From Liolophura sinensis (taxonomy: Eukaryota; Mollusca; Polyplacophora; Chitonida; Chitonidae): a DNA stretch of 10,899 nucleotides. The notes under the pieces were generated by a model, which saw only the letters and a list, made by a program, of their open reading frames with translations, made no database searches and was not told where the DNA came from. Positions within the stretch are counted from its first letter, which is position 1, and the number at the start of each line of letters is the position of its first letter. This document shows, one piece after another, positions 1 to 7,120 of the stretch. A program made the translations under genes and the position numbers. The stretch covers positions 64,001 through 74,899 of the forward strand of contig NW_027018125.1 of assembly GCF_032854445.1 (NCBI RefSeq), in the 5' to 3' direction.

Positions 1-730
1 TAGAGGAAGGCTTATGGGGCACCCCATTTTCCTTGATGGCGTCTTTCGGCTTTTTACCGATCAGTCTTGTTGTCTCGTTATTCAGAGCGGCCACAACAGA
101 GGGCAGCCGAGCCACCCATTCAGTAGACCGGTGTTCGGGAGGGAGACGCATCTCCTGGGCGTACTGATGTCCAAAGAGCCGCTTAGCCAGAGTACGGTTG
201 AAACGCTCCAGTATGCCTTGGTCTCGGTGGATATCCACGCGGCCTCGGCGGACTGTGACATCGTGTTTGGCCAGCAGTTGGCTCACCGCACCCATAAACT
301 CGCGCCCAGGGTCAACTTGGAGAAGCTTCGGCCATCTCAGGGGTCCCCGCTTGTAAATGCGAGAGAGAGCATCAGCGACTTCTTTGGAATCTTTAGTAGC
401 CAGAGGTTCCGCCTCCTTGTAGCGAGAAGCGACATCAACAACTGTCAGCGCGTACTTATACAGCTTCCGGTCTCGCCGATTATGTGGTAGAAATATAAGA
501 TCAGCTTGGTGGATGTCATTCGGCGTGGAAACATCGAACAAAGTCCTCGGTATTTTTCGGGGACGAGGCAGGTATATCTGCCAGATAGCCTGCTTTTTCA
601 GCCAGGCCCGGACCACATCTTCGGAGACTTTAGCCGCAGTGGCAAGTTTCTGGATGGCCGCGCAGCCCTTCCAGTACCCACGAGGGCTGTAGTAGATATT
701 TGCCAGGCGAGCAGACACCTTACTAGCCAT
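1..730 (-). CDS. Polinton/Maverick-type retroviral-like integrase (3' end off window)
   Basis: Catalyses insertion of element DNA into host DNA; in this element class it is the retrovirus/LTR-type rve-fold integrase. I translated the minus strand: from ATG at 730-728 the frame is open for 243 codons to position 2. An N-terminal helical part (residues 8-60, with SPRGYWKG near 15-22) precedes the RNase H-like core. Candidate catalytic residues are D77 (in HQADLIFLP), D140 (in QVDPGREF) and E175 (in DQGILERFNRTL), with 34 residues between the last two. The blocks KYALTVVDVASRYKEAEPL and KRLFGHQYAQEM are typical of Polinton integrases as I know them. The C-terminus, where a chromodomain may follow, is beyond the left edge. 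The frame is open upstream to a TAA at about 780, and that stretch reads like family sequence (RGLLEYLDD), so the true start may be further upstream or damaged. It is the last gene of the minus-strand block. Confidence 0.93.
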   Translation of the reverse strand, partial: MASKVSARLANIYYSPRGYWKGCAAIQKLATAAKVSEDVVRAWLKKQAIWQIYLPRPRKIPRTLFDVSTPNDIHQADLIFLPHNRRDRKLYKYALTVVDVASRYKEAEPLATKDSKEVADALSRIYKRGPLRWPKLLQVDPGREFMGAVSQLLAKHDVTVRRGRVDIHRDQGILERFNRTLAKRLFGHQYAQEMRLPPEHRSTEWVARLPSVVAALNNETTRLIGKKPKDAIKENGVPHKPSS

Positions 731-874
731 GTCATCAAGGTATTCTAGCAGCCCTCTAACAGATTTGCGACGAAAAAGATGTTAATCGTCGCGGCGCAGG
801 ACCACCTCACTACTAAGATCGTGCCTGCCATACGGCGAGGAGCTCGATGGCGAGTCCGGCACAGTCAGTTCGGA
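731..874. other. Gap between integrase and upstream small membrane protein gene
   Basis: This is the only sizeable gap in the left minus-strand gene block; the neighbours upstream are 1-2 nt apart. The minus-strand frame shared by both flanking genes is open here for about 30 codons between two TAA codons. It is Ser-rich and then basic, ending just upstream of the integrase. It may hold a damaged integrase N-terminus, a separate promoter for the integrase, or nothing. I see no clear TATA box or hairpin. Confidence 0.35.
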
Positions 875-1324
875 TTACTTGGTGAGTTTTGCGATTCCGT
901 AACTCACACCCCCAACCATACACATCCCCAGGATGACGAAGGTCATCTCGCGGTGTTTTTCATCTTCACTAGGCACATAGAAATCGGAGAGGTGTGACTC
1001 TGAGCCAAGCAGCGCCTCGCGTGCATTGCGTGTAAGAGTTTTGCCCGTGACCCTAGAATATTCGCGGATTGCAGCGTCGACATCACGGAACGTTTGGACA
1101 GCGTGGCCTTGGCGGCGGAGTTCATTGTTGATCCAGTCCAAGCGCTCAGTGCGCTTTCGGGACCATTTTTCCTGGGCGGCTTGGAGCTGCTCTACAGCGC
1201 GGTCATGGCGCCTCCGCTCTTGGTCGACACCGGAACTCCTCAGCATCGAAAACATATAGTTGCTCCCGCTGAAGGCCAAAGCGTTTACGAGGGCGCCGCC
1301 CATCATCATTGCGATGGAGGCCAT
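875..1324 (-). CDS. Small coiled-coil membrane protein conserved in Polintons (149 aa)
   Basis: The function is not known. The protein has a hydrophobic N-terminus (residues 5-28, MMMGGALVNALAFSGSNYMF), a long charged helix likely to form a coiled coil (about 35-75, rich in Arg, Glu, Gln), a middle segment TFRDVDAAIREYSRVTGK, a SDFYVPSEDEK motif and a C-terminal hydrophobic helix (about 126-147). This two-ended hydrophobic plan, with the FYxPSE motif before the last helix, matches a small protein I recall from cnidarian and other invertebrate Polintons; this was not searched. It begins 2 nt after the stop of the 79-aa gene, so the two are probably co-expressed. A role as membrane-associated minor virion or assembly protein is inference only. 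The frame is intact. Confidence 0.75.
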   Translation of the reverse strand: MASIAMMMGGALVNALAFSGSNYMFSMLRSSGVDQERRRHDRAVEQLQAAQEKWSRKRTERLDWINNELRRQGHAVQTFRDVDAAIREYSRVTGKTLTRNAREALLGSESHLSDFYVPSEDEKHREMTFVILGMCMVGGVSYGIAKLTK

Positions 1325-1326
1325 TA

Positions 1327-1566
1327 CTACTTGATTATATTGGGAGGAAGGAGCCCTTGTTTAATTAGCAGGTCCTTCGAAAACATGGCCAGGCCTACAT
1401 CTGCAGTGACCATTCCGACGTCACGGGGTGTTAAGTCCAGCTTCGGGAGGGCTCTTTTCAGGAACATGTGGTCTAGACGAGCGTACCCAGTAGCCAGGTG
1501 AGAGACCACAGCGGCGTGGTAGGCCGCGTTGACTAGCACTTTTCCGTCACCGGGTGGAGTAGACAT
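1327..1566 (-). CDS. Small Polinton-associated protein (79 aa)
   Basis: No assigned function. The first half is mixed (AAYHAAVVSHLATGYARLD), followed by the motif LPKLDLTPRDVGMVTADVGL and a moderately hydrophobic C-terminal helix ending KQGLLPPNIIK. I recall this short motif-bearing protein as recurrent next to the 149-aa type protein in invertebrate Polintons; this is memory, not a search. The ATG at 1566-1564 is one base after the intended stop (TAG, 1568-1570) of the preceding gene, and its own TAG lies 2 nt before the next ATG. This viral-style packing supports the chosen start. The frame is intact. Confidence 0.7.
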   Translation of the reverse strand: MSTPPGDGKVLVNAAYHAAVVSHLATGYARLDHMFLKRALPKLDLTPRDVGMVTADVGLAMFSKDLLIKQGLLPPNIIK

Positions 1567-1567
1567 G

Positions 1568-2056
1568 CTAATCTATATAGAAAGGGTCGCAACGTGTATT
1601 GAAATGGAGATTATTTTCTTGCGGCGTGATATCTGCATGCGGCGTAATATCTGCACCTCGTGCTGTATAGCGGCTGCGCAACGCGCGTATCAACACAAGC
1701 ACTGCAAGCCCGCCAACGCCTAATAACACTAGAGGCGCCCTTCAGCGGGTGATTTGGTGTGCATTCGTAGAATCCGGTTCCTTCGCAAAATCTGTGGCTC
1801 CCCCCTCCTTCGTAGAATCCAGTTCCTTCGGCTGTTTCTTGGTGGAATCAGCTGCGCCAAGCAAAGCAGCCTTTGCCTTGCGAAGCTCGTCCTTGAGCTT
1901 TTCAGCCTTGGCCTTTCTCGCTGCAGCACCAGCTCGACCCGCAGCGACTCTTTTGAGATTCTTGGCAGGGCCGTCATTCGTAGAATCAGCTGTCACCCCC
2001 TCCGCTTCCTTCGGGCCTTCTGGATTTGTTGTACTCATGCTCCTCTGGATCATCAT
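1568..2056 (-). pseudogene. Lys/Ala-rich protein with C-terminal hydrophobic helix, interrupted by TGA
   Basis: The first 104 codons encode a very charged protein: a Thr/Glu/Pro-rich head, a basic helix (KNLKRVAAGRAGAAARKAKA and following, about residues 32-65) and a Lys/Asp tail with repeated DSTK/DSTN units. TGA at 1742-1744 stops it. The same frame then stays open for 57 codons and encodes a clear hydrophobic segment (LVLLGVGGLAVLVLI), a basic flank and a polar tail. It ends in TAG at 1568-1570, one base before the next ATG. That layout (basic helix, then a membrane anchor, then stop abutting the next gene) is what I recall for this Polinton family, so the TGA is probably a nonsense mutation (the context fits C-to-T decay at a CpG). 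Starts at 2056, 2053 or 2038 are possible. The function is unknown; a membrane-anchored, nucleic-acid-binding virion protein is speculative. Confidence 0.68.
1764..1830 (-). repeat. 45-bp-spaced direct repeat coding for DST motifs
   Basis: A 22-bp unit at 1764-1785 recurs at 1809-1830 with one mismatch, spaced 45 bp (15 codons). Part of it (TTCGTAGAATC on the plus strand) recurs near 1978. On the coding strand the units give the repeated EPDST and ELDST peptides in the tail of the Lys/Ala-rich protein. In-frame expansion of a low-complexity tail is the likely origin. Confidence 0.6.
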
Positions 2057-2174
2057 TTCTAGGAGAGCAGTGGTGTTTAAATGAGCAGTGCTCAGTAGTG
2101 GTTAGTGCCATGGTTACCGGTGCCAAGTACTTACCATAGCAGTAGTATAGCCAGCAGCTAGCCCTGCTAAAAGC

Positions 2175-2543
2175 CTATTCAACAAATGGGTCGGTGGCGA
2201 GCGGGGCCATGAGCATTGGTCGATTCCCGGGTGGGATTGGTAGGAGCCAGCTAGCTGCCCTTACATATGATCTCAAGAATATACCTCCGAGACCGTGAAC
2301 CATCCGTGCACCGAGCTTAGCCTCGTACCTGGAGTGCAGCCTTTCAACGTCTTCGTCGCTCATGGCGTCGATCTCAGCGGCTGTTACGTCTTTTTCCAGA
2401 TATCGCTTGACCTGCCCACCCACCGCAAGAGCCGCCAACATATCCCTGAGCTGCTGTGCATGTTTGCTGGGCTATTGGCTGGGCTTCTCCTCCTCCTCCT
2501 CCTCTGCGCCCAGAATATCGTCTATAAGCTCGTCGGTATCCAT
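2175..2543 (-). pseudogene. Small acidic-headed Polinton protein broken by two TAG codons
   Basis: The frame begins at ATG 2543-2541 (MDTDELIDDILG, then six Glu from a GAG run), 25 nt after the ATPase stop. TAG at 2472-2474 breaks it at codon 24. It continues in frame as KHAQQLRDMLAALAVGGQ, a helix with EIDAMSDEDVERLHSRYEAK, then LPIPPGNRP and ADPFVE, and hits a second TAG at 2175-2177. Beyond that the frame is open for 62 more codons to TGA at 1986-1988, overlapping the next gene. The first part of this extension (Ala/Leu/Tyr-rich, then KYLAPVTMALTT) resembles the family C-terminus I recall, so this stop also looks like a mutation. The open 88-aa piece alone (2441-2175) starts at an internal Met and is unlikely to be the native protein. 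The function is unknown. Confidence 0.7.
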
Positions 2544-2568
2544 TATTAATATGTAGGGGCGACTACGT

Positions 2569-3183
2569 CTAATGTATAACCTTAGATGTGGCGGGGGTAT
2601 CAGTCATTAGCAGCAGCTTAGAATGCGGATTGTTCTTGAGCTTCTGTCGAACCTCTGCCTTTTCGCTCTCGGCCTCGATGATATGGTTCTCCTCCAGGCA
2701 TTCGTTGAACGAGTGCCGATCTTTGCAGTGGAATAAAGCCACCCGCCTTGTCTGCTCGCGAAAGTCTTTGAGGACGCCGTTGTATTTCTGAGTGAGGACC
2801 CAGACGCTTTGCTTTGCATGACGGCCCGAGAAAGCCATGAATGACAGCATTTTTTGTTCCTTCTTCATCGCCTCTAACGCGCTACAATCATCAATGATGT
2901 ATAGGGTGGCCTCCCCCTCGAACAATCTGTAGAAAGCTCTCAGACAGTCGTTGAGCCGCTCGCCGGGATCAAAACAATAGACCTCAGGGTCAAACAGTAT
3001 CCATCGAAGCCGGTACGCCTCGTTATGCTTAAAAGTGGGGCACAGGATCACAATGTGATGAAAGAAACCGCGGAAAGGCCCCTCAAGCAGGTCCAGCACG
3101 AAGACTGTTTTGCCGCAGTTCGTCTGCCCACAGATAATCGCGCAGTGGGCGTCATCAATAAAACGCGCTAACGAATCTACCAT
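2569..3183 (-). CDS. Genome-packaging ATPase (A32-like, FtsK/HerA superfamily)
   Basis: Motor that hydrolyses ATP to drive DNA into preformed capsids, as in Polintons, virophages and large DNA viruses. Counting from the chosen ATG at 3183 (204 aa, close to the usual short length in Polintons), the Walker A motif GQTNCGKT is at residues 19-26. The Walker B motif LYIIDD is at 94-99, followed by CSA. The segment FSGRHAKQSVWVLTQKYN ends with the conserved Gln-type sensor region near residue 132. An in-frame ATG at 3216 would add 11 residues, but these are coded antisense-like inside the capsid gene tail, and MVDSLARFIDD fits the family start better. The ORF overlaps the end of the capsid gene by 29 nt. 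There are no stops or frameshifts, and all key residues are present. Confidence 0.93.
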   Translation of the reverse strand: MVDSLARFIDDAHCAIICGQTNCGKTVFVLDLLEGPFRGFFHHIVILCPTFKHNEAYRLRWILFDPEVYCFDPGERLNDCLRAFYRLFEGEATLYIIDDCSALEAMKKEQKMLSFMAFSGRHAKQSVWVLTQKYNGVLKDFREQTRRVALFHCKDRHSFNECLEENHIIEAESEKAEVRQKLKNNPHSKLLLMTDTPATSKVIH

Positions 3184-4441
3184 TCTCGATGTGCAGGTTT
3201 TCCTCCATGATCGCATAGAGATATACGTTCAACACACCGGGCTCCTCTCTCTCTTTTGTCACCTGTATCGTAATCCCCTCGCTGGCGTTCAGAACGCGCC
3301 TCCCACTGCCATGCAGCTCGTCATCGTCGCTTGGCCGAATGTCAAGCCAGAAGGCGTGCTTGTGCGTCAAGAACTCTTCCAGGGAGATGTCTGCCAGGCC
3401 TAAGTCTTTAACGACCCTGGCCACCTCAGGGTCCCGCTTCCGTAGGGGTGAGCTGGCGAAGAACCTCTGGACCTCGCCCCACTGCTGGTACGCCCGCATG
3501 CCCTGGCTGTACAGCTGATTGGGGACACCTTCTATTGTGACTTCTACTTTGGTGATCTTCGTGTTGTAGAAGGATTCCGACCTCCTCTTCCACGGGGTTC
3601 CTTTAGTCTCGAACAGCATGAGGATGCCCTTCATTGCTCTCGCGAGCGTGTTCAGGTTTATGTTCCAGAGAGTATCAGACTTGTCCTTCACAAACTTTCG
3701 GTGGCGGAGGACGCGATCATACAGAATGGAGACTCCCCCGGCAAACTGGGTGCGGATCTGTCTAGCGAGCTCCTCTTTAGTGACCATATCGAACTCCAGG
3801 CTAATGTTGTCGATGGTGTAAGTCGCGTCGGCATCGTCTGTTGCCTGGATGACCCGAGTGTAATCGTTGAACTTCAGTTCGTACTCCAGTCGGTCGGCCA
3901 AGGCACTCTGGTAGAATGGCATGTGGCTATCTAGAAGCTCAAAGTCTAGCGGGATGTGGAACCACCTGCCAAAGGCGCGAGCGATGGCTTTTTCTCCAGT
4001 ATCGTCGTCACTTGCGTCCTCCGTTTCGACTCGAAGTTTAAGCATGTTTTCGCTGCCGATGCCTTGGTAGGCCGCATTCCGCCGTTCGTTTTTGGTCAGC
4101 CATAAGTCGCCGTGGCAATGAAACACATCAGAGTCGTCGATGGACATTACCTCTTCCCCGCTGATTCTGATCGTGGTTTTCTTGACTACTGCGCGTCCGA
4201 GATTCCCGACCACTGTGGCGTTCGCGTCGGATGAATTGATCGTGATCGAGAAGGCCAAGCGCACGGTACCGGGCACAATGACGTCATTTGCGCAGAGGTT
4301 GGGGAAGCGGACCAAGAGTTGTTGATTCTGGTCGATCGTACTCCGGTTGTTGGTGACGACCAAGGACTGCCGTACACCTTGTACCCTCCGAGGCTTACGG
4401 AGTGTTCTGAAAGGGTTTAGCCTGCGTCCATATGCATCCAT
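3155..4441 (-). CDS. Probable major capsid protein (double jelly-roll type)
   Basis: Probable main shell protein of the virion. It is 428 aa from ATG 4441 (MDAYGRRLNPF); an in-frame ATG at 4468 would add 9 residues but runs into the divergent promoter gap. The sequence is beta-rich throughout. Landmarks are VIVPGTVRLAFSI (about 55-67), SIDDSDVFHCHGDLWLT, then FHIPLDFELLDSHMPFYQSA followed by DRLEYELKFNDY, which resembles the end of the first jelly roll in DJR capsid proteins (IPL..F, then LP/ALxY..). Near the C-terminus, GSGRRVLNASEGITIQV and NLHIENGRFVSAFY fit the end of the second. It is somewhat short for the class. The position beside the packaging ATPase, as in Polintons, supports the call. 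I recall the same protein from invertebrate Polintons but could not search. The frame is intact. Confidence 0.8.
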   Translation of the reverse strand: MDAYGRRLNPFRTLRKPRRVQGVRQSLVVTNNRSTIDQNQQLLVRFPNLCANDVIVPGTVRLAFSITINSSDANATVVGNLGRAVVKKTTIRISGEEVMSIDDSDVFHCHGDLWLTKNERRNAAYQGIGSENMLKLRVETEDASDDDTGEKAIARAFGRWFHIPLDFELLDSHMPFYQSALADRLEYELKFNDYTRVIQATDDADATYTIDNISLEFDMVTKEELARQIRTQFAGGVSILYDRVLRHRKFVKDKSDTLWNINLNTLARAMKGILMLFETKGTPWKRRSESFYNTKITKVEVTIEGVPNQLYSQGMRAYQQWGEVQRFFASSPLRKRDPEVARVVKDLGLADISLEEFLTHKHAFWLDIRPSDDDELHGSGRRVLNASEGITIQVTKEREEPGVLNVYLYAIMEENLHIENGRFVSAFY

Positions 4442-4485
4442 TGTGTGTATTGAAGGTATACCTTGCAATGTTCAATACGAGGATT
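4442..4485. promoter_or_regulatory. Divergent promoter gap with nested palindromes
   Basis: Only 44 bp separate the capsid-gene ATG (minus) from the next plus-strand ATG at 4486. It holds an 8-bp inverted repeat, GTATTGAA at 4447-4454 and TTCAATAC at 4471-4478, and inside it a perfect 12-bp palindrome AAGGTATACCTT at 4453-4464 centred on a TATA. The symmetry fits a shared two-way promoter or an operator. This is seen directly; the role is inferred. An in-frame ATG at 4468 for the plus gene lies within it. Confidence 0.5.
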
Positions 4486-5855
4486 ATGCCAGACTTCGAC
4501 CTTGATAATCCGGCGTTCGACGACGCCCAAGAGGACTACAACATCGACGACGAACAGACCCCTCTCCTTGCAGGTAATGATGTTCCCGAGCAACAAAGCC
4601 GGGGTGCGGCCGCCGGAAACCTTCAACAAGAGCTGACGCAGGGCGCCGTGAATGATTATTACGATGTCTTGGCGAAGGCGGATCCCAGCCTTACCCCCCT
4701 CTTTCGCGACTACACGAAGTTTAAGGTTGTCCAAGGGCGTCTGCGACTCGCGGCCCACCCCACACTGGACATCATCAACAAACGAACAGGTGAACCGCTA
4801 GCCCTCTCAACAGTCGCCAATAAAGGAGGGGTTAATGTTGTTAGAGGGGAGGGGGGCTGGGCTTTATAGACTGGAAAAGAAAAGAACAGACATCGTTGCA
4901 TCCGGCAGCAGTCACAGCGCTGGAGACAGCGAGTTCAGAACTCGGTGCCGCGGCCGCCGCGGCAGATACCATGGAGCTGGAGGATTTAAGCCAACCAGCG
5001 AAAAAGGCCGCTGATGCTGTCCACACACTGGAAACAAGCTTGACGGATAGTGAGGTCGGGCGGCCTCTTGAAACGATAAACGACCCTCCCCTTCCCATGC
5101 GAGAACTTCTGGGGCTTGACAAGGCACTGCAGACCTCGGAAGGTGAACACGCGAATAACCTCGCCAAGCTGTCAAGTCTCGATCAGGACATCGCAAAGGA
5201 AAAACGGAAGTTGGGGGAGGCCCCGGATGAATTCTCCCGAAGCCGGATCGAAGACCGGATAAGGAATCTCGAGGACGAGAGGGTGGCCCAGCTCGAAGCA
5301 GCCTCTTTAACGGCCGAAGCCCTGCGCACGAAAATAAGCCGCATCAAGCAGACGGTCGATCGCATCCTACACAAGGATAACAGTCTGGCCGAGCTCTTCC
5401 ACACCCTCTCCCGGGAGCAGGGAATAACCGTGGTCTCCATTCTCACGGCAATTGGGATGGCGATCTCGACACTGGGGCTAGCGATAAAGTTGGCGCTGAC
5501 TGGCGGGTCCGGCGAGGGCATCCAGTCAATGCCATCTCCATCCGACGGGCGTGGTCTTAAAGAATGGTTGAAAAAGCATCTCCAGTCCCTGGCGCGCGCC
5601 CTTGGCAAGCTGGCTGGGAAGGCTGCCGCTGCGATTCCGGGTATTATTGGCAGTATCGTGTCCTGGCTACTGAACCTTCTCGGGAAAGCGGCTGGGTGGC
5701 TGGCCGATAATGTCTGGGCTCTAGTCGTCGCAGTAGGTGGCCTAATGCTCGTGGCTGTTCGCAAGTATTTAACGCATAGTCCAGCAGTAAGCAGAAGTAA
5801 GCCGATACCAACGCCGAACGCCGCCCAAGCCCCCTCGGCGTCCTGCTCGATGTAG
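4486..5855 (+). pseudogene. Coiled-coil / amphipathic-helix virion-type protein, frameshifted
   Basis: Two ORFs read as one gene. The first (MPDFDLDNPAFDD from 4486, with possible starts at 4468 or 4432) is an acidic head followed by LSTVANKGGVNVVRGE, ending at TAG 4867-4869. The second frame is open upstream of its TTG at 4896 and runs to 5855. It carries a Pro-rich linker, LPMRELLGLDKAL, a long coiled coil (about residues 75-160 from 4896) and a hydrophobic helix (176-200). After these come an amphipathic basic helix (LKEWLKKHLQSLARALGKLA, 221-240) and hydrophobic helices (243-262, 270-288). The frames cross in the G run at about 4846-4856. I recall a single continuous protein of this plan in invertebrate Polintons. 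The tail resembles membrane-disturbing viral helices, so a membrane-penetration or minor capsid role is possible but inferred. The last about 28 codons overlap the convergent gene. Confidence 0.75.
4846..4861 (+). other. G-rich frameshift site
   Basis: GGGGAGGGGGGCTGGG marks where the reading frame of the coiled-coil protein changes (net -1 or +2). Its G tracts, with GGAGGGG about 20 bp upstream, could fold as a G-quadruplex. A polymerase slip, a read error in the assembly, or a real slippery site could each explain it. Confidence 0.5.
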
Positions 5856-6394
5856 TCGACGTGGAGAGCTGTAGGTTTTCTAGAGAACGACATCCTGCTC
5901 GGATCGCAGGTCCCATCGCCAATGGGGCTGTAGCCCGTTCTCGTGACATAGTAATATGCCACTCTGAGGCCGTGATTCAACCTGCTGCGCCTCCAGTTTG
6001 TGTGCGCATCTACGCGGAACTCCCTACAAATGTTCTCATAGGCCCTCTTGTCGTAGGGGTTTTCGAATGTCGCCCACGCTCTGTCTTGCGGCAGGGAGGC
6101 GCCTATCTCTTCCAAGACCCGCCTAACTTGGTAATACACATGAAACGTGTACAGGGCCCTTATTCGTTGGTCGGGGGCGAGAAGATGGTCTTTTACAGAG
6201 ACGCCACAGCCCGTGGTTGCGTACCAGAGCGCGAAGTTCACTTGGTTCTGCCAGAATTGCATAGGATTGGTGTTCCAGGCCCAAGCAATGTCATTGCTGA
6301 TTATCTGTGGCAGCCGGTACTTGGCCAACACATCTGTTAACTTGACTGGAAAGGCCTTCTTTTCATCGATGTAGATGTCAAATCGCGTGAGCTG
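5750..6394 (-). pseudogene. Conserved Polinton protein of unknown function, no ATG and probably shortened
   Basis: The minus frame is open from a TAG at 6395-6397 down to a stop at 5183. The family-like part starts upstream of the first alternative start (GTG, 6331): a segment reading FDIYIDEKKAFPVKLTD precedes LPQIISNDIAWAWNTNPMQ and WYATTGCGVSV. Further on come FHVYYQVRRVLEE, NPYDKRAYENICREF and LHVDYIEQDAEGAWAAF. No ATG exists between the TAG and the conserved start, so the start codon looks lost. After GAWAAF comes a hydrophobic segment, GVGIGLLLLTAGLCVKYL (about 5815-5762). From there to 5183 the frame is antisense to the conserved coding of the plus gene and Ser/Arg-rich, so I exclude it. 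The family protein I recall is longer between the HVDY motif and a C-terminal hydrophobic anchor, so an internal deletion is likely. The function is unknown. Confidence 0.65.
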
Positions 6395-6485
6395 CTATGC
6401 GTGGGTATGGATACTATGAAATGCCCCGGCCTTGTAAGTGGCCTCTCTATTGAACCTGTAAGCCTCGCTGTTCATCGTGGCTAAA
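6395..6485. promoter_or_regulatory. Second divergent intergenic region
   Basis: This lies between the damaged minus-strand gene start and the plus-strand ATG at 6486. A short open frame from ATG 6407 (MDTMKCPGL, 25 codons) ends in TAA and is not recognised. GTATGGATAC at 6405-6414 is an imperfect small palindrome. The position fits a two-way promoter like that at 4442-4485, but the sequence support is weak. Confidence 0.3.
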
Positions 6486-7120
6486 ATGTTCATCACATTG
6501 ACTGACATTCTAAATGGGGCACAGCACACGCTGCCTCATGCCCTTAACAACCTCGACGGCCGCCTTAAAATCGCCCTTCGCGAGATAACATTCTACCCAG
6601 CCTGAGTGAATATCCCCACCGGAGTGGGCTTCTTACTTGAGGGCAAACGTGTTGAAGTGCCGACGGGCTACTACAATGTCTGTACGCTAAACAACGACCT
6701 ATTCCGCCCGCATGGGATTTCTCTGGGATTGAATGAAGCCACGGGCCGCTTAGTCCTTACCCTCCCTAGAAATGTCTTCATAATACTCCAAGAGCTTTCC
6801 CCCATCTTAGGGTTCTCCGACGGGATTGCGCCCATAGGGGGGACTTGGTCACACACAAAGAAGTCTTCGTGCATTTGGATGAACTGAGCACGTCAGAAAA
6901 CGTGAGAATAACCTCAGATTTCGGTGGCGGTTCAACACTACTTCAGGCCATCGCCGTGACTGGTGAAGGGATAAGCTGTGGGAAGACGGTTTCATTTCCC
7001 AACCCACAGTACAAAGCCTTACGCGCCGACTATACAACGCACTTGACCGTGGAACTTTTAGACAAAAACGGCAAGTATATTAATGTAGAGTACCTCAGTG
7101 CTACCCTAGAAATACAATGA
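6486..7120 (+). pseudogene. Beta-rich minor virion protein candidate with TGA and frameshift
   Basis: ATG at 6486 opens MFITLTDILNGAQ, then NNLDGRLKIALREITFYPA. TGA at 6603-6605 stops it. The same frame continues VNIPTGVGFLLEGKRVEVPT, GYYNVCTLNNDL and LSPILGFSDGI. The frame then shifts at the six-G run near 6836-6842, and the second frame carries HKEVFVHLDELSTSENVRI, GGGSTLLQAIAVTGE and VSFPNPQYKALRADY. It ends LSATLEIQ with TGA at 7118-7120. All three blocks match one protein type I recall from invertebrate Polintons; this was not searched. It is beta-rich with the FPxPQYKALR motif, so a penton-, spike- or other minor capsid role is plausible but not shown. The visible start codons of the two open pieces (GTG 6606, TTG 6845) are artefacts of the breaks. 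The stop overlaps the next ATG (ATGA). Confidence 0.7.

Noticed and set aside
14-748. Plus-strand ORFs of 158 and 80 aa
   Set aside because: They are antisense to the integrase, whose minus-strand frame has clear catalytic motifs.
1749-2084. Ala/Ser-rich plus-strand ORFs
   Set aside because: Antisense shadow of the Lys/Ala-rich minus-strand gene.
2128-2135. Splice-donor-like GGTAAGTA on the minus strand
   Set aside because: No convincing acceptor or exon follows, and the other genes of this block are packed without introns.
1742-2474. Stop-codon reassignment or readthrough as explanation for TGA and TAG
   Set aside because: Both TGA and TAG occur inside genes and both also end intact genes here; the host looks like an animal. 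Nonsense mutation is simpler.
4417-4758. Minus-strand ORF of 113 aa
   Set aside because: Antisense to the acidic head of the coiled-coil gene and crosses the divergent promoter.
5183-5749. C-terminal half of the long minus-strand ORF (382 aa)
   Set aside because: Antisense to conserved coiled-coil coding, Ser/Arg-rich and without family-like sequence; probably fortuitous.
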